Position numbers and translations under genes: made by a program. A stretch of 64,000 nt of DNA, from the NCBI RefSeq assembly GCF_001552555.1, contig NZ_BCRK01000010.1:1-64000 (forward strand), given 5' to 3'. Below are positions 60,385 through 64,000 of the stretch, piece after piece; position 1 is the stretch's first letter, and each line of letters begins with the position of its first letter. The DNA is from Nocardiopsis trehalosi NBRC 14201 (GTDB taxonomy: Bacteria > Actinomycetota > Actinomycetes > Streptosporangiales > Streptosporangiaceae). Under the pieces are notes generated by a model. The model was not told where the DNA came from. It made no database searches and was given only the letters and a program-made list of their open reading frames with translations.

Positions 60385-61992
60385 ATGTCGACAATGGTGA
60401 GTTGGGTGCAGCGGACCGCGGTCATCGGCGCCGTGGTCCTCGTGAGCGGGGTGGTGGCCGCGCCTGGTGGCGCGGCGGTGAACGACGTGGGCGCGGGGCC
60501 GGAGGCCGGGTCCGCCACGGACGGGGCGACGCCTGGAGGGCCGGCCACGGGCGAGGCGGCGGCCGCGGGTGAGGGCGCCGCGGCCGACGGCGGCGGGGAC
60601 GCGGCGGTCACGGCCGAGGAGGTGGCGGCGGTCGTCGACGACTTCCGGCGGACCTCCCGGGTCCCCGGGGTGGCGGTCGCGGTGACCCATGGGACCGGGG
60701 TCGTCCACGCCGACGGCTACGGGCGGACCGCCGACGGGGCGGAGGTCACCGGCCGGACGACCATGGCGGTCGCCTCCGTGAGCAAGTCGTTCACCGCCCT
60801 GACGGTGCTCCAGCTCGCGGAGGAGGGGGCGCTCGACCTGGACGACCCGGTGCGCGAGCACCTGCCGGAGTTCGCGCCGGACGATCCGCGCACCCGGGAC
60901 ATCACCGTGCGCCAGCTCCTCGACCAGACCTCGGGCCTGTCCGACACCGGGTTCGCCGCGTTCAGCGGTCCGCAGCCGGAGACGCTGCGGGAGCGCGTCG
61001 CCCAGATGCGGACGGCCGTGCCCGCGGCGGCCCCCGGCGAGCGGTACGAGTACCACAACCCCAACTACCAGGTGGCCGCGCGGCTCGTGGAGGTGGTGCG
61101 CGGCGAACCCTTCGCGGACGTGCTGGCGGAGCACGTGTTCGGCCCGCTGGGGATGGCGGACAGCGGCGCGGCCGACACCGCCGACGACCTGCCCCCGAGC
61201 GCGCGCGGCCACGTCCGGGTCGCCGGGATACCGCTGGCGGCACCGGAGCCGCCGGCGTTCGGCGGCGGCTCGGGCGGGGTGCTCAGCACCGCCGAGGACA
61301 TGGCCGCCTGGCTGATCGCGCAGAACAACGGCGGAGCGGCGGCCGACGGCGCCCGCGTCCTCTCCGAGGAGGGGATCGCCGCCTCCCACACGCCGTCCGA
61401 CGCGGGTTCCTACGCGCTCGGCTGGGACACGGGCACCACGGCCTCGGGCGCCCCGCTGGTGGAGCACGGCGGCGACCTGTTCACGTCGACCGCCTACCAG
61501 GCCCTGCTGCCCGCGTCCGGGTACGGCGTCGCGGTGATGGTGAACACCGCTTCGGGCCCCGACGCGCACGCTCTGGGCGCCCTGCTGGTGGACCTGGTCG
61601 ACGGGGCGGACGTGCCCGCCCCGCCCTCGCCTTGGGGCGGTGCGGCGGTCGACGCCGCCCTGCTCGTGGCGGCGGCGGGTTCGGCCGCTGCGGCCGGCCT
61701 CGGGGTGCGGCGCGCGGCCGGCTGGGCGCGGCGCCGCGCCGGCCGGCCGTGGTGGGCCGCCGTCCGGTCGCTGCCGCTGGCGGCGCCCGCCGTGCTGTTC
61801 GGGAGCGTCCACCTCGTCATGGGCGCGCTCTACCGGGGCCGGGACGTGGCCTGGATCCAGATGGCCTATCTGGCCCCGGCGTTCATGCTGCTGCTCGGCG
61901 TCGCCGCCCTGAGCGGGGCCGCCGTCCTGGCCGCCCGCACCGCCGCGGTGACCCGTCTGCGCCGCACATCCCGCCGGACGGCCGAGGGCTGA
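60385..61992 (+). CDS. Membrane serine hydrolase, beta-lactamase/PBP4* fold
   Basis: The product has 535 aa. A signal-anchor (TAVIGAVVLVSGVVAAPGGA) and an Ala/Gly-rich linker to ~75 precede a class C beta-lactamase-like domain. SxxK lies at S131-V-S-K134, Y-x-N at Y223-H-N225 and HGG in VEHGGDLF. Three or four C-terminal membrane helices follow. It probably acts on envelope peptides or D-amino-acid substrates; not necessarily beta-lactams. Confidence 0.85.
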   Translation: MSTMVSWVQRTAVIGAVVLVSGVVAAPGGAAVNDVGAGPEAGSATDGATPGGPATGEAAAAGEGAAADGGGDAAVTAEEVAAVVDDFRRTSRVPGVAVAVTHGTGVVHADGYGRTADGAEVTGRTTMAVASVSKSFTALTVLQLAEEGALDLDDPVREHLPEFAPDDPRTRDITVRQLLDQTSGLSDTGFAAFSGPQPETLRERVAQMRTAVPAAAPGERYEYHNPNYQVAARLVEVVRGEPFADVLAEHVFGPLGMADSGAADTADDLPPSARGHVRVAGIPLAAPEPPAFGGGSGGVLSTAEDMAAWLIAQNNGGAAADGARVLSEEGIAASHTPSDAGSYALGWDTGTTASGAPLVEHGGDLFTSTAYQALLPASGYGVAVMVNTASGPDAHALGALLVDLVDGADVPAPPSPWGGAAVDAALLVAAAGSAAAAGLGVRRAAGWARRRAGRPWWAAVRSLPLAAPAVLFGSVHLVMGALYRGRDVAWIQMAYLAPAFMLLLGVAALSGAAVLAARTAAVTRLRRTSRRTAEG

Positions 61993-62639
61993 CGCGGCGG
62001 GCGTCCTGGCACCGTCGGGCGGTCCCCGTCCGCCCGGCGGCGCGGCGCACGGCCGGGGCCGGCACGACCCCGCACGCCGGTCGGGGACCGAGCGCTCCCC
62101 CGGCGGGAACGCGGGCCGGTTCGGCGACCGGATGCGGGCGCGGCCCGCGAAGGCGTGCAGGCCCTGCCCGCGAGGCAGGCGAGGTGGCCGCGCGAGGGCC
62201 TGGACGCGTCCCGCCACACGGGTACGGTGGGGCGGCGTACCTCCGGCTGCCGGATGGGGACGACGCCCGGCCGCCTCCGTACCGCCGGGCGGAGGTCGGA
62301 GGCCGACGCGGCCCGCGAAGGCGGGAAGCCCTGGCGAAGAGCGGGCGAGGTGGCGGTGCTCGCGAGTGGGGGCCGCCGTCGCCGGGCGGGGGGACCTGGT
62401 GGCCCGGCCGGGCGGGGCGGAGGGCTCGGGGCGGGTGGGGTTGCGGGGGCCCGCGTGGCCTCCGGAGTTCCGCCCGGACATCGGGGCGGATGGCCGCCCT
62501 GGCCTGCGGGTTCGTCGTTCGCGGCACGCGGCCGGGCGGGTTGCGGGCGTTCCGGCCGTCCACAGGTGGTTTCGGCGCTATTGACTCTGCGGATCTTTCC
62601 GTCCACGGTGCGTACAGGACTCCCCACGATTGGAGGACC
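61993..62639. other. GC-rich intergenic region with degenerate direct repeats
   Basis: No gene is supported. A segment near 62139-62193 (CGGCCCGCGAAGGCG ... GGCGAGGTGG) recurs in degenerate form near 62306-62358. The promoter for the downstream amidase is expected close to 62600-62640, where the sequence is more A/T-rich. Confidence 0.5.
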
Positions 62640-64000
62640 ATGCCGCAACCGGACAAGTACGTCTCCCGTTCGGAGCTGGGTTGGGGCGCTTCGCCGGCCT
62701 CGTACGCGAACCCCCGCGACGGCCTGTGCATCCACTACGACTCCGTCGACCAGAACCTGGCCGGCAAACCGCACTCCGCGTGTGTCTCCTACTGGAAGGC
62801 CACCCGGTCGTTCCACACCGGCCCATCGCGGGGCTGGGCCGACATCGGCTACTGCGTCGACGAGGCCACCGAGATCCTCACCGGCGAGGGCTGGCGCCAC
62901 CACCGCGACCTCCGGGCCGGCGACCCCGTGCTCACCCTCGACCACACCACCGGCACCGCGCGGTGGAGCCCACTGCTCTCGGTCAACGTCTTCCCCGCGC
63001 TCCCCCGCACCCTGATCCGCATGGAGGGCCACGGGCACTCGTCGCTGACCACGGCGGCGCACCGCTGGCCGGTCGAGCACGTGCCCGCCGCACCCGGCTC
63101 CGCCCCACCCGAACGGCGCTGGGCCACCAGCGCCACCCTGGCCGAGGGCGACCTCGTCCCGCTCGCGGCGCCCTGCGCCGACCTCCCCACCGAGGCGAAG
63201 TGGGCCGACCCCCTGGTCTCCCTGGTCGCCGCGGCCTGCGCCTCCCCCGACCACGACGATCCCGCCGCGCCCCGGCCGGTCCGCCCCGGCGACACCGCGC
63301 GGGTCCGCGCCGACCTCGCCGCGGTGTTCGGGCCGCCGGCCGACGGCATCCCCGGACCCGGCGCCGGCGCCTGGCGCGAGGTCCCCGGCGCGGCCCCGCG
63401 CTTCGCCCTGTCGGCCGACGCCCGCGCGGTGCTCGCCGCCGCAGCACCGGGCGGGGTGCCCGGCGGCGCGTTCCTCCGCTCCCTCACCCGCGCCCAACTC
63501 GCCCTGTTCCTCGACACCGCGCTGCCGTCCGGCACCGGGCCGCGCGTCCCGCTCCGCCGCGCCGCCGCCGACGCGGTCCAGTTCGCGGCGGTGCTCGCGG
63601 GGTGGGCCACGGCCGTGCGGCCGCACGCCGGCGGCTGGGTGGTCGAGCGGCTGCCCGACGACCGCCTGGCACCGGGGGGCGGGGCCGCCGGGGTGCGCCC
63701 GGTGGTCGGCACCGCCGCCCACGACGGCCCCGTGTGGTGCCCCACCACGCCCGATTCCACCTGGCTGGCGCGCCGCGACGGCACGGTGTACTTCACCGGC
63801 AACTCGTTCATGGCCTGCCCGCACGGCTACGTGCTGGAGGGCCGCGGCCTGTTCAAGCAGCAGGCGGCGCAGCCGGGCGGCAACTCCACCTACTACTCCT
63901 GCACCCTGGCCACCGGGCCGACCGACGAGATCACCCCGGACCAGATCAACGCCGTCCGCCAGTTGCGGCAGTGGCTGATGGAGCCCGAGTCCAGCATCGC
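62640..64000 (+). CDS. PGRP-type N-acetylmuramoyl-L-alanine amidase interrupted by an intein (partial)
   Basis: Perfect TTGGAGGACC precedes the ATG. The N-extein, SELGWGASPASYANPRDGLC, then IHYDS and RSFHTG.SRGWADIGY, is a peptidoglycan-recognition amidase. It resumes after the intein as S-FMACPHGYVLEGRGLF, which completes the DIGY-x-F...GRGL motif. The C-terminus runs off the window. The hydrolase probably cleaves the MurNAc-L-Ala bond and is only active after splicing. Such amidases are common in actinobacterial phages and genomes. Confidence 0.85.
   Translation, partial: MPQPDKYVSRSELGWGASPASYANPRDGLCIHYDSVDQNLAGKPHSACVSYWKATRSFHTGPSRGWADIGYCVDEATEILTGEGWRHHRDLRAGDPVLTLDHTTGTARWSPLLSVNVFPALPRTLIRMEGHGHSSLTTAAHRWPVEHVPAAPGSAPPERRWATSATLAEGDLVPLAAPCADLPTEAKWADPLVSLVAAACASPDHDDPAAPRPVRPGDTARVRADLAAVFGPPADGIPGPGAGAWREVPGAAPRFALSADARAVLAAAAPGGVPGGAFLRSLTRAQLALFLDTALPSGTGPRVPLRRAAADAVQFAAVLAGWATAVRPHAGGWVVERLPDDRLAPGGGAAGVRPVVGTAAHDGPVWCPTTPDSTWLARRDGTVYFTGNSFMACPHGYVLEGRGLFKQQAAQPGGNSTYYSCTLATGPTDEITPDQINAVRQLRQWLMEPESSI
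62853..63803 (+). other. Intein in the amidase, with decayed homing-endonuclease region
   Basis: Residues 72-388 (317 aa). It starts C72 (CVDEATEILTGEGW), with block B as SSLTTAAHRW (T-x-x-H). It ends TWLARRDGTVYFTGN|S, so the penultimate residue is Gly, not the usual His, and the +1 residue is Ser. The middle (residues ~175-350) resembles LAGLIDADG endonuclease segments (AFLRSLTRAQLALFLDTALP) without convincing catalytic acids. The insertion is exactly in the GWADIGY-SFMACP site. Confidence 0.85.

Noticed and set aside
1-64000. CRISPR array search by eye
   Set aside because: No regularly spaced 25-40 bp direct repeats with unique spacers were found; the only spaced repeats are the interspersed element and the degenerate pair near 62 kb.

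Overview
The window is high-GC actinobacterial DNA. It uses GTG starts freely, most genes overlap by 4 bases (ATGA/GTGA), and it carries a Tad pilus locus, XRE/DUF5753 + DUF397 regulator pairs and an ArsR-type arsenic locus. The gene style and an interspersed intergenic repeat fit a Nocardiopsis-like or related filamentous actinomycete, but no rRNA or complete tRNA is present to fix the taxon.

Layout. (1) 0-3 kb, minus: five small accessory genes, including two diverged tandem paralogues. (2) 3.6-13.8 kb, minus: a Tad/Flp pilus operon (lipoprotein, PKD-like secreted protein, SAF/CpaB-like protein with an apparent frameshift, TadZ-like, TadA, TadB, TadC, Flp pilin, three TadE/G-like minor pilins) ending in a membrane protein that joins an OmpA-like domain to a BTAD regulator domain. 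(3) 14.4-22.1 kb: regulator-rich block with XRE/DUF5753 + DUF6879, an RsbW-like ATPase, a BldC-like HTH protein, a radical SAM enzyme next to an APH-type phosphotransferase, an XRE/DUF397 pair and a 66-aa orphan peptide. (4) 22.9-34.0 kb, minus: a conjugative type IV secretion operon (VirB2-like, VirB6-like, PrgI, VirB4, VirD4-like, replication-relaxation protein, lytic transglycosylase/NlpC-P60), led by a sigma-like regulator. (5) 34.6-42.2 kb: a defence island with a fused methylase/specificity protein having an altered catalytic motif and HEPN-like motifs, a decayed AfsR-type regulator, and a type III Mod/Res pair. (6) 42.9-49.5 kb: two convergent polymorphic-toxin modules. Each has a small membrane protein, a toxin with a type IV-prepilin (Flp-like) N-terminus, a HINT domain and a variable toxin tip, and an immunity gene. 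Between them lies the 3' half of a tRNA-Lys(TTT) gene, which looks like an attachment-site remnant. (7) 49.7-64 kb: probable core flank with a pentapeptide-repeat protein, an arsenic cluster (ArsR, ArsC, Acr3, two flavoproteins, an ArsR-ArsN fusion), a SufR-like regulator, a FolP2/RibD pair, a membrane serine hydrolase, and an amidase interrupted by an intein and cut by the window edge.

How it fits together. The orientation of the tRNA 3' fragment implies that an element integrated from the left ends near 46.5 kb; the conjugation genes, defence genes and toxin module 1 lie on that side. No integrase, relaxase or intact tRNA is visible in the window. The most unusual signal is that the two HINT toxins start with the same prepilin cleavage signature (RG followed by four residues, then E and an aromatic) as the Flp pilin of the Tad locus. 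This raises the possibility that toxins are anchored, matured or delivered through the pilin-processing route.
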